This document shows, one piece after another, positions 34,439-43,802 of a DNA stretch of 64,000 nt. The stretch lies in assembly GCF_003258705.1 (NCBI RefSeq), contig NZ_CP029480.1, forward strand, positions 5,146,001 through 5,210,000, written 5' to 3'. How positions within the stretch are numbered: the first letter of the stretch is position 1; each line of letters starts with the position of its first letter. The DNA is from Arcticibacterium luteifluviistationis (GTDB lineage Bacteria > Bacteroidota > Bacteroidia > Cytophagales > Spirosomataceae). The notes under the pieces are model-generated. The model was not told the origin of the DNA. It saw nothing but the letters and a program-made list of their open reading frames with translations, and made no database searches. The translations under genes and the position numbers were made by a program.

Positions 34439-34819
34439 TCAAGAATTCTTTTTCTTGAGCTTCTTCTTTTTCGTTGCTTTAGCGAGAGGATTAAAAGCGA
34501 GCATTTTATCTACCCAGTAAGACAAATCTTCCTCGGAATCCATGCCTAAGGGTGTCACAAAAACATAACCCTTCATTGGCCTGCCAGTGAAATCCATAGG
34601 TAAAACATTTTCCTTTTTAATCTCTGTCTCATACGCCTCCTCCCCTATTCTTGCCATCAAAAGGCTATCGCCAAATTTCTTGTCGATATGAATACCACAG
34701 AGCATTTTATCATCGACTTTAAAACATAGGCCTCCCATCATTTTCATTTCTTCAAAATGGGTTTTCTTCTCTTTTAGACTTTGTCTTATTCGGTCTGCTA
34801 GGTATTCGTCGTAAGCCAT
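34439..34819 (-). CDS. TfoX N-terminal domain protein
   Basis: A 126-residue protein consisting of a TfoX/Sxy N-terminal-like domain: the start MAYDEYLADRIRQSL, the loop EMKMMGGLCFKVDDKMLCGI (about residues 25-44), LLMARIG, and a C-terminal MKGYVFV segment. A Lys-rich tail (KATKKKKLKKKNS) follows. The domain is widespread outside competence regulators and its molecular function is unclear. It lies between inverted copies 2 and 3 of repeat family II. Nothing nearby suggests a competence system. Confidence 0.87.
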   Translation of the reverse strand: MAYDEYLADRIRQSLKEKKTHFEEMKMMGGLCFKVDDKMLCGIHIDKKFGDSLLMARIGEEAYETEIKKENVLPMDFTGRPMKGYVFVTPLGMDSEEDLSYWVDKMLAFNPLAKATKKKKLKKKNS

Positions 34820-34864
34820 AATCGATTATAAGTTAGTGAGAGTAAATATAATCAATTCCTAATT

Positions 34865-34985
34865 GCTGCCCCCGAAGGGCACAATATGGGTAGCAAGGGG
34901 TGAAACCCGTTGTTAAAGAATTGGTGTGGTTATTTATTTGGCGGAACTTTGGTACTTTAAAGCCAAAATTGTGACAAATGTTTAT
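34865..34985. repeat. Intergenic repeat family II, copy 3 (inverted)
   Basis: Read on the minus strand it carries ACATTTGTCACAATTTTGGC, GTTCCGCCAAATAAAT, ACGGGTTTCACCCCTTGC and TACCCATATTGTGCCCTTCG, the family II blocks in the same order as copies 1 and 2. With copy 2 it forms an inverted pair around the TfoX-N gene. Confidence 0.78.
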
Positions 34986-35031
34986 TGAAAAGTCAAGCGT
35001 GGTTCAAGTTTCCTCGAAGCTCATTAATCAC

Positions 35032-37323
35032 CTAAAACTCCCAACGATAATTCAGCATAGGCACCATGCCTAATTGATTTTTACGGACTACTTTCTTTTG
35101 GAAAACGTCATAGTAATCAAAAGCTACATTGGCATAATTTGCCACATTCTGAATATCTAAAGAGAGCATGGTATTATACTTCTTCTTTGACTTTTTAAGG
35201 TATACTCTAATGTCAGGTCTAAAGTAATCAGGAAGGCGTTCTGTAAGCTCTTTAGTATAATCAAACACCGTTTTCCCTTGCAACTCAGAGGCTTCCAAAT
35301 TGATTTCATAGTTTCTGAAACCACCCATCCAAACCATACGGAGATTAGCTCCAAAAACACGCTCTTTTTTCAAATCCCACTCTTTACCAAGCGTCACATT
35401 GACAATGTGGTTTCCACTAAATTTGGTTTCATAATATTCGCCATCGGCAGCTTGAAATTCTGATTTATAAAGCGTGGCATTTATCAAAGCAAAAAGCCCT
35501 TTGTCCAAGAATTTTTGATAGCCTACTTCCAAACCATAGTTTCTTCCTTTTCCGTTTTGACTCACATCAAAAGGAAAAATAAAATCGCTCATATTTAAAC
35601 CTGAGAAAAACTTATTATTGCTATCAAACCTTGGACTCAATGCATTTGATAAGGCCTGATAATAAACCTCCGTTTTTAAAGAAGATGAATTATTCAATTT
35701 AGTTTCTTCACTCAGTACAAAATGATGAGCCAAAATAGGTTTGATGTCTGCTACTTGGTCATTTAACCATGGAGAGTTCAGTTGCGAATGAAATCCGTAT
35801 GCCAGATTGATATCGTTCTTAGCATTTATTTGATAACCAAAAGCTGCTCTTGGCTCTATTGTACTTGTTTTGGTAGCAGTATAATTCAGGTTATGCACAC
35901 CCAGCACCAAGTTCCCTGCCTTGCCTATATTGGTATTCCACTGCACAAATGGCTCTAACACCCAAGATGTGTATAAGCCCGCCAAACCATTCTGCCGAGA
36001 CAGTAATGAATCTTGCGAATAAGTGACATAAACACCACCTTTTAAACTACTAGCACCATTTACTCTATGACTTAAAATACTAGAGAAAGACAGCTTACTA
36101 GACTGCATAATGTCTTCTAAAGGTGTCACATTAATAGTGGCTGCTTCTCCGGCATCCTGAATTCTCTCGTTTCTAAGACCCGAATAAACCAAAGCATTTT
36201 TCCATAAATAGGTGCCCTTAAAATGTTTAGTATGTGTGGCTCCCACAGCCGCCATTTTCCCTTTATAATTAATTACATATTGGTCTTTTTCTAACTCTGG
36301 CCCCAAACCTTCTTCATCATCAAAAGCGAAATCATTTGAATTCAGCCCCCCCATTCCAAAAAGCGTAAAGTCGCCTAGTTTTTCATTTGGGAAGCTTAGG
36401 TTAATGGCTAAATCTTGAAACTTAATAGTTTCACCACCAAAGGTCAATCCACCCAAAGCCAAAAGTCCTGTGAAAGAATATCTATAATTTACCAAATAGC
36501 TACTTCCTGTTTTCTTATTGATAGGACCTTCTGAAGCCAAATCAACTCCTATTAAACCAACCTGAGCCGTATGCTCATATTTTTGATTATTCCCTTTGCG
36601 AAGTCGCATATCCATAATTCCCGATAGGGCATTTCCATACTGGGCAGGAAAAGCACCTGTCAAGAAATTAGTATTCCCCATCATCTGAGCCGACACCATA
36701 ACCACGCCACCTGCATTAGAGGTAGCTTGGTCAGAAAAAGTACCTGCATTAGCTGTATGATTCGGATTCACTATTTCCATTCCTTCTAATCGCCACTGCA
36801 AACCTGTTGGATTATTCCCTCTAATACTCATCCCATTAGCTTGGTCGTTGGCATTTGCCACCCCTGGAAAAGACAGAGCTAAACGAGCTGGGTCAAAGAA
36901 AGTAGCAGGAAAACGCATGACCTGCTCTACCGTAATGCTTTGTAAACTAGTTTTAGCTCCAGATAAATTTGGACTGGCGGCCGTAACCGTCACACCTTCT
37001 AAATCTCTGGTAGACTCCTCTAAAAGAATAGTCAAAACCAATTCTTTATTCGCCGCTAAAACGAGTTCTTTCACTACCTGTTTGGTATAACCTACCATAG
37101 AGATTTCTAACTCCAAACGTCCTGTTGGTACTTTTTGAAAAATAAACGTCCCGTCTTCGTCTGTTTTGGTGTTTAAATCAGAACCAATTACACGCACCGT
37201 GGCTTTCTCCAATGGAGCTTCTGTCAACACAGCTTTCACTGTTCCTCTAACGCTGTTGGTTTGCTGAGCAAAACCTATTTGCGAAGCTAAAACACCTATA
37301 AAAATTAAAATATACTTTTTCAA
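35032..37323 (-). CDS. TonB-dependent outer-membrane receptor
   Basis: A 763-residue receptor if it starts at the TTG at 37323, which gives MKKYILIFIGVLASQIGFAQ as signal peptide. No ATG fits, and the longer reading has no signal peptide at its front. A carboxypeptidase-regulatory-like domain (about 22-110) precedes a plug (about 118-235, ITVEQVMRFPATFFDPARLA, with SIRGNNPTGLQWRLEGMEI) and a 22-strand barrel ending MVPMLNYRWEF. A terminal Phe is typical. There is no SusD-type partner next to it, and no STN domain, so it is not a direct signalling receptor. The substrate is unknown. Energy would come from ExbB-ExbD-TonB of the kind encoded near 59-62 kb. Confidence 0.9.
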   Translation of the reverse strand: MKKYILIFIGVLASQIGFAQQTNSVRGTVKAVLTEAPLEKATVRVIGSDLNTKTDEDGTFIFQKVPTGRLELEISMVGYTKQVVKELVLAANKELVLTILLEESTRDLEGVTVTAASPNLSGAKTSLQSITVEQVMRFPATFFDPARLALSFPGVANANDQANGMSIRGNNPTGLQWRLEGMEIVNPNHTANAGTFSDQATSNAGGVVMVSAQMMGNTNFLTGAFPAQYGNALSGIMDMRLRKGNNQKYEHTAQVGLIGVDLASEGPINKKTGSSYLVNYRYSFTGLLALGGLTFGGETIKFQDLAINLSFPNEKLGDFTLFGMGGLNSNDFAFDDEEGLGPELEKDQYVINYKGKMAAVGATHTKHFKGTYLWKNALVYSGLRNERIQDAGEAATINVTPLEDIMQSSKLSFSSILSHRVNGASSLKGGVYVTYSQDSLLSRQNGLAGLYTSWVLEPFVQWNTNIGKAGNLVLGVHNLNYTATKTSTIEPRAAFGYQINAKNDINLAYGFHSQLNSPWLNDQVADIKPILAHHFVLSEETKLNNSSSLKTEVYYQALSNALSPRFDSNNKFFSGLNMSDFIFPFDVSQNGKGRNYGLEVGYQKFLDKGLFALINATLYKSEFQAADGEYYETKFSGNHIVNVTLGKEWDLKKERVFGANLRMVWMGGFRNYEINLEASELQGKTVFDYTKELTERLPDYFRPDIRVYLKKSKKKYNTMLSLDIQNVANYANVAFDYYDVFQKKVVRKNQLGMVPMLNYRWEF

Positions 37324-37370
37324 AATGATATTATCCTTTGAGTAAAAACCACAATAATTTACTATCACGA

Positions 37371-37378
37371 CAAAGGTA
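37371..37378 (-). promoter_or_regulatory. Probable -7 promoter box for the TonB-dependent receptor
   Basis: The minus strand reads TACCTTTG, matching TAnnTTTG, 48 nt upstream of the assumed TTG start. No -33 TTG at the usual distance was seen. Confidence 0.45.
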
Positions 37379-37468
37379 CACCATTCGCAAAAAACAGCTA
37401 TCCTATTCCGTAGAAAAGCCACCATTCATTTTTTATACGGCAGTTTTTTGGAGATATTTAGCACTAAT

Positions 37469-40400
37469 ATGTCGCTATATAAAATCTACGGTTCTTCTGC
37501 TGGTTCGGGTAAAACATTTACACTGACCAAAACCTACTTGCAGCTCGTTTTATCGTCTGCTAGTCCCCATTATTTCAAACAAATATTGGCTATAACGTTT
37601 ACCAATGATGCTGCCTCAGAAATGAAAAGCAGGATTATTGAAACCTTGAAAGAATTGGGAGGTTCTGAAGAGGGAATGTCTTCTAAAACTAAGGTGACTT
37701 TAGCTGCTATAAAGGAGGCCTTGCCAGAGCTGCATCCACAGCAATTACAAGACAGAGCTAAGGCGGCCTTTGAGCAAATCTTACAAGATTATGCCGATTT
37801 CAACGTCAAAACTATTGACAGTTTTGTCAATCAATTGGTTAGCTCTTTTGCTCTAGATTTAGGCTTGCCTTATAATTATGAGGTGGTTTTAGACAAGAGA
37901 CCTTTGTTGCTGAAAGCTACTGAGCGTGTTTTTGACAAAATAGGACTAGCGGGTCAAGAGCACCTTACAGACTTGATAGAGAAGTTTGCTTTGGAAAAAG
38001 CAGAAGAAGGTAAAAACTGGCAAATGCTTTTGCCCAACCTTGCCGACTTTGCCAATAACCTTTTTAACGACCAATATTATAACCTGATTCAGAAAAACGA
38101 AAATCTTAAACACGCTGATTACCTCGCTGTCAAAAAGCAAATCAACAAATATTTAAAAGTGACACAAAACACTTTTGAACTCATCGGAAGGCATGGTCTT
38201 GATTTGTTAGAACAGAATGGTCTTACCATTGAAGACTTTGCCTATGGCAAAAGTGGATTTGCTTCTATTTTCATTCACGCCTCTAAGACAGACTCAGATG
38301 CTTTGAACAAAGTTTGGGAACCAACCAAACGAATGATAGATGCTGTAGAGAATAACAAATGGTATTCAGCAAAATTGGGCACAGATAAAAAAGCTGCGAT
38401 AGATGCCGCATCAACAGCAATAATTAGCTGGTTTAATAGCTTGATGGACTTCTTGAAAAAAGAGAAACCCAAATACCTTCTCCTAAAAGAAGTAAGAAAC
38501 TATCTTGACAATCTGGCTTTGCTCGGAGAAGTTAGAGATGAGTTTGGCAAATTATTGATGGAAAATAACATGGCATACATCACTGATTTCAATCGCCGAA
38601 TAAACAAAATAGTAGCCGAAGAACCTGTGCCTTATATTTTTGAAAAATTGGGTGAAAGGTATAACCATATTTTGATTGACGAGTTTCAAGATACATCTGA
38701 CATTCAATACTTTAACCTGCTTCCGCTAATAGAAAATGCTCTTTCTAAAAACTACTTTAATATGCTGGTGGGTGACCCAAAACAGTCTATTTACAGATGG
38801 CGTGGCGGAAAAGTAGAACTTATGATTTATGTATTGAATCAAAATACCGATGCTCTAAAAAGTAACGATCTACTTTCTGACAATCAGCGATTCTCTATTG
38901 ACTATACCACTGCTCAAGTGGAGAAAGTAAACCTTCAAAAAAACTATAGAAGCAAAAGAGAGGTGATAGCATTTAACAATGATTTTTTCACCAAACTAGC
39001 AGACCAATCGCCCGAAGAAATCATCAAACTGGCTTTTGAAAACAAAACGCAAGAAACGCATGAGGGCACTAAATCTGGTGGGCATATTGAAATGTCATTA
39101 ATAGAAAACGTTAAAGGCGAAGAACCAATTGATGAAGCTATATGGACGTTGGCTCAGATTGACCTTAAAATAAAGGAGTCCTTAGATGCTGGCTATCAGT
39201 ATGAAGATATGGCGATTCTTTGCAGAAAAAAGGGGCCACAGGCTTCTGTTATAGCAGAACATTTAATTTCAAAAGGCATTAATGTTATTTCCGCAGATTC
39301 ACTTTTATTGAAAAACAGTCTCGGTATTTCCTTTTTGATAAGCCTGTTAATGGCCTACCAAGACCCTAAAAGTAAGGCAAAACATGCCGATGCCATTTTA
39401 TTATATCACCGTTATAATTCAATAGAATTCCCTACCGACATTGACTTTAGAAACAATGATCTTAACTGCTGGGATTTTTTACAAACCCAAGGAGTAGCCC
39501 TAGACCAGAAAATCCTTGGAGCTTTTGGGATTTACCAATTGACGGAGTCTTTTGTGAACAAGCTCGGCATGTTTGAAGACAATGCATTGCTTCCGTACTT
39601 GTTTGCCTTTTTTGACATTGTGCAAAATCACATCAAAAACGACGGAAATAGTCTTTCTGATTTCTTACAGCTTTGGGAGCAATCAAAAGATTCTTATGCC
39701 GTAAGCGTGGCAAAACAAAACGCCATTACGGTGTCAACCATTCATAAATCTAAAGGGCTGGAGTATCCTGTGGTCATAGTGCCTTTTGCTAACTGGTCTA
39801 CCACGCCAAATACTCGATCCAGCTTCTGGGCAGATTTAGAGCAAACAGGCTATGATGAGTTAAATACGGGAACCAATATCCTGAAAGCAACTCCGCTTCC
39901 ATACAAAAAGACCTTAGAGCAAACTTTGATTTCAGACCAGTATCAAACAGAATTAGAATTCACTAAACTGGAGGCTTTCAATATTCTTTATGTGGCTTTT
40001 ACCAGGCCTGTAGATAGGCTTTATGTTTTAGCTTTAGCTCCAAGGAGTTCAGAAAACAGTACTTATAATTACCTAAAGAATTTTGTGGTGCAAAATGGAA
40101 TTGAAGGTATTGACAACAAATACCTAATTTCTGAAGGAGAAGCTAATACCAGCAAAAAAACAGAAGAAAGCGAAAACGAAAGCCATATTATCAACAAAAT
40201 AAACAGCCGAGAAAACTTAGGTAAGCTAAAGCTAAAATCGAATTTAGATAAGGTTTTTAATGAGCAAAACCAACGTGACCAAGGGAATTTGATTCATACG
40301 CTCTTCTCTGAAATTGGTATGGCAACCGACCTAGACCAAGCTATTCAGAAACTACAGTTTGACGGACTTATTTTAGAAGTAGAAAAGGCTGAACTAAAAG

Positions 40401-40690
40401 CTGAAGCGGAGAAAATATTGCAAAGCCCTGATCTAAAACACCTTTATTCAGGGAATATTTTGGTTGAAAACGAACGGGATATTTTGGTGAAAGATGCCGA
40501 TATCAGCAGACCTGACCGAGTGGTTTATCAAAAAAACAAAGTCACTATTATAGATTATAAAACGGGTAAAAAACAAAACTCTCATAAAACGCAGATTCAG
40601 CATTACGGAGAGCTATACCGTCAAATGGGTTATACTGATGTGGATTTGCTATTAATCTATTTGAATCCTTTAGAGATTGTTAGGGTTTAG
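37469..40690 (+). CDS. UvrD/RecB-type helicase-nuclease (AddA/RecB-like)
   Basis: A 1073-residue DNA helicase fused to a nuclease, of the RecB/AddA group that processes double-strand breaks. Superfamily 1A motifs: Walker A GSSAGSGKTF (residues 8-17), TFTNDAASEM (motif Ia), ILIDEFQDTS (motif II), VGDPKQSIYRWRGG (motif III), STIHKSKGLEYPVVIVPF (motif V) and LYVAFTRPVDRLYVLA (motif VI). The C-terminal PD-(D/E)XK nuclease is seen as QGNLIHTLFSEI, ISRPDRVVYQ and VTIIDYKTGKK, then QIQHYGELYRQ. The ATG at 37469 is used rather than a TTG seven codons upstream. An AddB-like partner gene is not adjacent. Confidence 0.92.
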   Translation: MSLYKIYGSSAGSGKTFTLTKTYLQLVLSSASPHYFKQILAITFTNDAASEMKSRIIETLKELGGSEEGMSSKTKVTLAAIKEALPELHPQQLQDRAKAAFEQILQDYADFNVKTIDSFVNQLVSSFALDLGLPYNYEVVLDKRPLLLKATERVFDKIGLAGQEHLTDLIEKFALEKAEEGKNWQMLLPNLADFANNLFNDQYYNLIQKNENLKHADYLAVKKQINKYLKVTQNTFELIGRHGLDLLEQNGLTIEDFAYGKSGFASIFIHASKTDSDALNKVWEPTKRMIDAVENNKWYSAKLGTDKKAAIDAASTAIISWFNSLMDFLKKEKPKYLLLKEVRNYLDNLALLGEVRDEFGKLLMENNMAYITDFNRRINKIVAEEPVPYIFEKLGERYNHILIDEFQDTSDIQYFNLLPLIENALSKNYFNMLVGDPKQSIYRWRGGKVELMIYVLNQNTDALKSNDLLSDNQRFSIDYTTAQVEKVNLQKNYRSKREVIAFNNDFFTKLADQSPEEIIKLAFENKTQETHEGTKSGGHIEMSLIENVKGEEPIDEAIWTLAQIDLKIKESLDAGYQYEDMAILCRKKGPQASVIAEHLISKGINVISADSLLLKNSLGISFLISLLMAYQDPKSKAKHADAILLYHRYNSIEFPTDIDFRNNDLNCWDFLQTQGVALDQKILGAFGIYQLTESFVNKLGMFEDNALLPYLFAFFDIVQNHIKNDGNSLSDFLQLWEQSKDSYAVSVAKQNAITVSTIHKSKGLEYPVVIVPFANWSTTPNTRSSFWADLEQTGYDELNTGTNILKATPLPYKKTLEQTLISDQYQTELEFTKLEAFNILYVAFTRPVDRLYVLALAPRSSENSTYNYLKNFVVQNGIEGIDNKYLISEGEANTSKKTEESENESHIINKINSRENLGKLKLKSNLDKVFNEQNQRDQGNLIHTLFSEIGMATDLDQAIQKLQFDGLILEVEKAELKAEAEKILQSPDLKHLYSGNILVENERDILVKDADISRPDRVVYQKNKVTIIDYKTGKKQNSHKTQIQHYGELYRQMGYTDVDLLLIYLNPLEIVRV

Positions 40691-40761
40691 GTGTTTGATG
40701 CTGGATGTTTGACGTCGGGTATTGTTGATGTTATCTATTTAACATTTAAAACTTTAAAAAA

Positions 40762-40989
40762 ATGAAAACGGAAGAAAAATTTCAGCATTACTTAAGGGAT
40801 TTAGTATATATAATCAAAGAGGAGCGAGCCATATTATTGGCCGATAATAAAAACGATGATTTTCATAAAGGATTAGAATTTGGTTATTCTAATATTATTG
40901 AATTGATTAAAAGTCAAGCAGCTGCTTTTCAAATTGAAACATCTGATTTTGGTTTAGAAGACTTTGAAAATTATACCAAAAAGGATTGA
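40762..40989 (+). CDS. Small protein of unknown function
   Basis: A 75-residue soluble, acidic, largely helical protein without recognised motifs (KFQHYLRDLVYIIKEERAIL; FGYSNIIELIKSQAAAF). The ATG follows a run of A, as is common here. It is flanked by a 14-bp inverted repeat (40704-40717 with 41099-41112, 13 of 14 positions). Codon usage looks normal, so I regard it as real but unassigned. Confidence 0.55.
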   Translation: MKTEEKFQHYLRDLVYIIKEERAILLADNKNDDFHKGLEFGYSNIIELIKSQAAAFQIETSDFGLEDFENYTKKD

Positions 40990-41045
40990 TAATTGAAAAG
41001 CTAAAAGCAAACAGCCAATAGCTCACCGCCAAAACTTAAAAGCCG

Positions 41046-41053
41046 TAAATTTG
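41046..41053 (+). promoter_or_regulatory. Probable -7 promoter box for cca
   Basis: TAAATTTG matches TAnnTTTG, 86 nt upstream of the assumed start of the CCA-adding enzyme. Confidence 0.4.
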
Positions 41054-41138
41054 CAGCGGTCGAGAACGATGGCAACAAATATCTGTTCATCGTGCATGCG
41101 ACATCAAACATCTGTCAACGGACAACAAGCAAAAGACA

Positions 41139-42602
41139 TTGAACTTCAAAGAACACCTTATACAATTTCCGATTTTTAGCACACTAGGAAAGGCAGCAGA
41201 CGAGCTGGGCGTGCAAACCTACGTGATAGGAGGATATGCAAGAGACCTTATATTAAAAAGGCCAAACACAGACATTGATGTGGTTTGTATAGGCAGCGGC
41301 ATAGAACTGGCCAACAAAGTAGCCCAAGCCCTTGGCCCTGATACGCCTTTAAATGTTTTCAAAAACTTTGGTACGGCTCAGATTCCTTTCGGCGATTTTG
41401 ATTTGGAGTTTGTAGGAGCCAGAAAAGAGTCTTACCGCAGTGATTCTAGAAAACCTACGGTAGAAAACGGCACGCTGGAAGACGACCAAAACAGACGAGA
41501 TTTCACCATCAATGCCATGGGCATTTCGCTTAATAAAGAAACTTTTGGCGAACTGATTGACCCTTTTGATGGCTTAGCCGATATAGAGCGAAAGATTCTT
41601 AAAACCCCCTTAGAACCTGGCATTACTTTTTCAGATGACCCGCTAAGAATGATGCGAGCCATAAGGTTTGCTACGCAATTAAACTTTGATATTGAGACGG
41701 AGACTTTTGATGCCATATCGGCCATGAAAGACCGTATCAGCATAGTTTCTCAAGAGCGAATTACGGACGAGCTGAATAAAATCATTATGACGCCCGTACC
41801 TTCTTATGGTTTCAAACTGCTTTACAATACTGGGCTTTTAAAAATCATTTTCCCTGAGATGGAAGCCCTGCAAGGCGTAGATGTGATAGATGGCAAAAAA
41901 CACAAGGATAACTTTTATCATACGCTACAGGTTTTAGATAATATTTGTAATACGTCTGACAATCTTTGGGTGCGTTGGGCAGCTATTTTGCACGATATAG
42001 CAAAACCACCAACCAAACGTTTTAACAAAAAAGTGGGTTGGACTTTTCATGGACATGAAGACTTGGGAGCCCGATGGGTCAAAGGAATTTTCAAACGCAT
42101 GCGACTGCCATTAGATGGCAAAATGCGTTCTGTTAGGAATTTGGTAAGGTTACATCTCCGACCTATAGCTTTAGCTAAAGAGGGTGTAACAGACTCCGCC
42201 CTACGCAGAATACTTTTTGATGCTGGTGAAGACCTAGAAGACCTTATGAAACTGTGCCGAGCAGACATTACCTCTAAAGATGCTACTCGCGTAAAACGCT
42301 ACCTGAAGAACTTCGACAATGTGGAGGAACTACTAATAGAGCTAGAAGAGAAGGATAAATTAAGAAATTTCCAGCCTGTTATCACCGGAGAAATTATCAT
42401 GGCGGCTTTTGATTTGCCTCCTTCTAAAGAAGTGGGTGTACTAAAAGTGGCGGTGAGAGAAGCCGTTTTAGAAGGTGTGGTACCAAACGAATTAGAAGCT
42501 GGCTTTCAATTCATCACAGAAGAGGGTAAGAAAATGGGCTTTCAACTTGATAAGACTTTAGAAGAGGTTTTGGCGTTTGTGGCTAAAGTGCAGGAAGATT
42601 AG
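41139..42602 (+). CDS. cca: CCA-adding tRNA nucleotidyltransferase with HD domain
   Basis: Adds or repairs the 3'-CCA end of tRNA. 487 residues with a polymerase-beta-fold head: VIGGYARDLILKRPNTDIDVVCIG (residues 28-51) holds the GGxxRD motif and the catalytic Asp-x-Asp. NRRDFTINAMGISL is the R-R-D-F-T motif, and DPLRMMRAIRFATQL the neck. An HD phosphohydrolase-type domain follows (about 245-330, HTLQVLDN, ILHDIAKP). The assumed start is TTG at 41139, since no ATG lies upstream in frame and the sequence aligns with the family from MNFKEHL. It stands alone on its strand. Confidence 0.94.
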   Translation: MNFKEHLIQFPIFSTLGKAADELGVQTYVIGGYARDLILKRPNTDIDVVCIGSGIELANKVAQALGPDTPLNVFKNFGTAQIPFGDFDLEFVGARKESYRSDSRKPTVENGTLEDDQNRRDFTINAMGISLNKETFGELIDPFDGLADIERKILKTPLEPGITFSDDPLRMMRAIRFATQLNFDIETETFDAISAMKDRISIVSQERITDELNKIIMTPVPSYGFKLLYNTGLLKIIFPEMEALQGVDVIDGKKHKDNFYHTLQVLDNICNTSDNLWVRWAAILHDIAKPPTKRFNKKVGWTFHGHEDLGARWVKGIFKRMRLPLDGKMRSVRNLVRLHLRPIALAKEGVTDSALRRILFDAGEDLEDLMKLCRADITSKDATRVKRYLKNFDNVEELLIELEEKDKLRNFQPVITGEIIMAAFDLPPSKEVGVLKVAVREAVLEGVVPNELEAGFQFITEEGKKMGFQLDKTLEEVLAFVAKVQED

Positions 42603-42606
42603 CATC

Positions 42607-42630
42607 ACCTTTACATAAGAGGTATTTTTT
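42607..42630 (+). terminator. Weak intrinsic terminator after cca
   Basis: A 6-bp stem (ACCTTT with AGAGGT, one G-U pair) and short loop are followed by ATTTTTT, 5 nt after the cca stop. Confidence 0.45.
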
Positions 42631-42721
42631 ATGTACCTGACACACAAATCAGGTCTCTCAGAACGGGGGTTTATTTCACGAAAGCCGTGAAGAAAACAGT
42701 CAATCAGCGAAAAATTACTTC

Positions 42722-43297
42722 ATGAAATTCAAAAACAATATATTAGAATTCACTCCTACTTCCTTAATTAATATACTTTGTGAGCCTTTTTCTGTCAATA
42801 TCAAATTGCCTCAAAATCAAGAGCTAAAGCATATCTCTCATTACCGAATTGGTCACCTTTATACAGATAAAGGAAACACAGTTAGAACAATGCAGGTGAT
42901 TGATAATGCTTTCGACTTGGAGCTTGTCACTAAAGATGCTGAGCCAAAACTAATCTTTGGAGAGCACCCTCCTACCAATGTCTTGGACCACTTAAAAATA
43001 CCTCACGCCGAATTTATACCACACTATAATTGCTTTGGTTTCTGCTTCGCAAATGCCCAATATCGCATTACAGACCCTAGTCAAATTTTAGCTGATGAAT
43101 ACGAGGAATGTACAGAATCAGAATCGACCGTGGTCGTTTCTTTTGAGAAGGGCAACCCAGTTCATGCAGCACTAAGACAAAACGGAAAGTACACAGCAAA
43201 ATCTGGCGTAAAAGCCATGGAAACATTTAGCACCTACCATGCCGCTCTTTTAGGAATTCCTTTTGATGATTTTAGGTTTTATAGGGGTATATCTTAA
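42722..43297 (+). CDS. Protein of unknown function
   Basis: A 191-residue soluble protein that I cannot place in a family. It has no signal peptide or membrane helix. A central HYNCFGFCFANAQYRITDP segment (about residues 100-118) with two Cys, and a C-terminal TYHAALLGIPFDDFRFYRG, look like conserved folded core elements. Composition is normal for the genome. It lies alone between cca and a DUF2007/zinc-ribbon gene on the other strand, so neighbours give no hint. Confidence 0.7.
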   Translation: MKFKNNILEFTPTSLINILCEPFSVNIKLPQNQELKHISHYRIGHLYTDKGNTVRTMQVIDNAFDLELVTKDAEPKLIFGEHPPTNVLDHLKIPHAEFIPHYNCFGFCFANAQYRITDPSQILADEYEECTESESTVVVSFEKGNPVHAALRQNGKYTAKSGVKAMETFSTYHAALLGIPFDDFRFYRGIS

Positions 43298-43340
43298 AAT
43301 AACTTATTGGATCTTTTTATTATTGTGATTAACCTATCGC

Positions 43341-43739
43341 CTAAAACTCTGTATCACAAGCTTTACAATAATGTTTAGGTTTATTACTCAAAGATTTCCA
43401 AAAACCTAGCTTCTCTAAATAAGTATCTTCATTCCCGCAGTTTGGGCATTCCTTGAGTGTGCCTTCATAATCTTTCCCTTTGATTTGAACTTCCTTACCA
43501 AAATCACTTTCAACTCTATTATCATCAATTCCCTTAAGAATAGCCTTGGCGGCTTCTAAGTCCTTTTCCCGCACCTGCAGTTTAATACCACCTATGGCGT
43601 TTGAAACAACTGGATCTGCAGACACCCTTTTTTGGTCTTTTAAGAAATAATAAAGCCCCGCATCCTTAAAACGAGGCTCATAAAGCATAGTCTCAGAATC
43701 GTAATAAAAGGTTTTTATAGTAATTAATGGTTCGTTCAT
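43341..43739 (-). CDS. DUF2007-like protein with C-terminal zinc ribbon
   Basis: A 132-residue protein. The N-terminal half (LITIKTFYYDSETMLYEPRF through IGGIKLQVREKDLEAAKAIL) matches the DUF2007 'putative signal transducing' fold: a small ferredoxin-like domain with a characteristic V-x-E-x-D-x-E-x-A-x-x-I/L ending. The C-terminal half carries a four-Cys zinc ribbon, CPNCG then CKAC about 27 residues later. The ATG at 43739 is preferred because it matches the compact domain start. Function is unknown. It ends 64 nt before the DUF2851 gene begins its own end, on the same strand, so cotranscription downstream of that gene is possible. Confidence 0.78.
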   Translation of the reverse strand: MNEPLITIKTFYYDSETMLYEPRFKDAGLYYFLKDQKRVSADPVVSNAIGGIKLQVREKDLEAAKAILKGIDDNRVESDFGKEVQIKGKDYEGTLKECPNCGNEDTYLEKLGFWKSLSNKPKHYCKACDTEF

Positions 43740-43802
43740 AATCTTAGTCTCATTTAATAAATTTGACAAAATTTAGTTTTGGGATTTATTCAGAAAATAA
43801 AC

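Noticed and set aside
34642-34648. Minus-strand ATAGGGG inside the TfoX-N gene
   Set aside because: No GTC 17 nt downstream, and it is coding.
43281-43288. ATAGGGGT resembling the ECF -35 box
   Set aside because: No GTC at the 17-nt spacing; it lies in the last codons of a gene and no gene follows on that strand.
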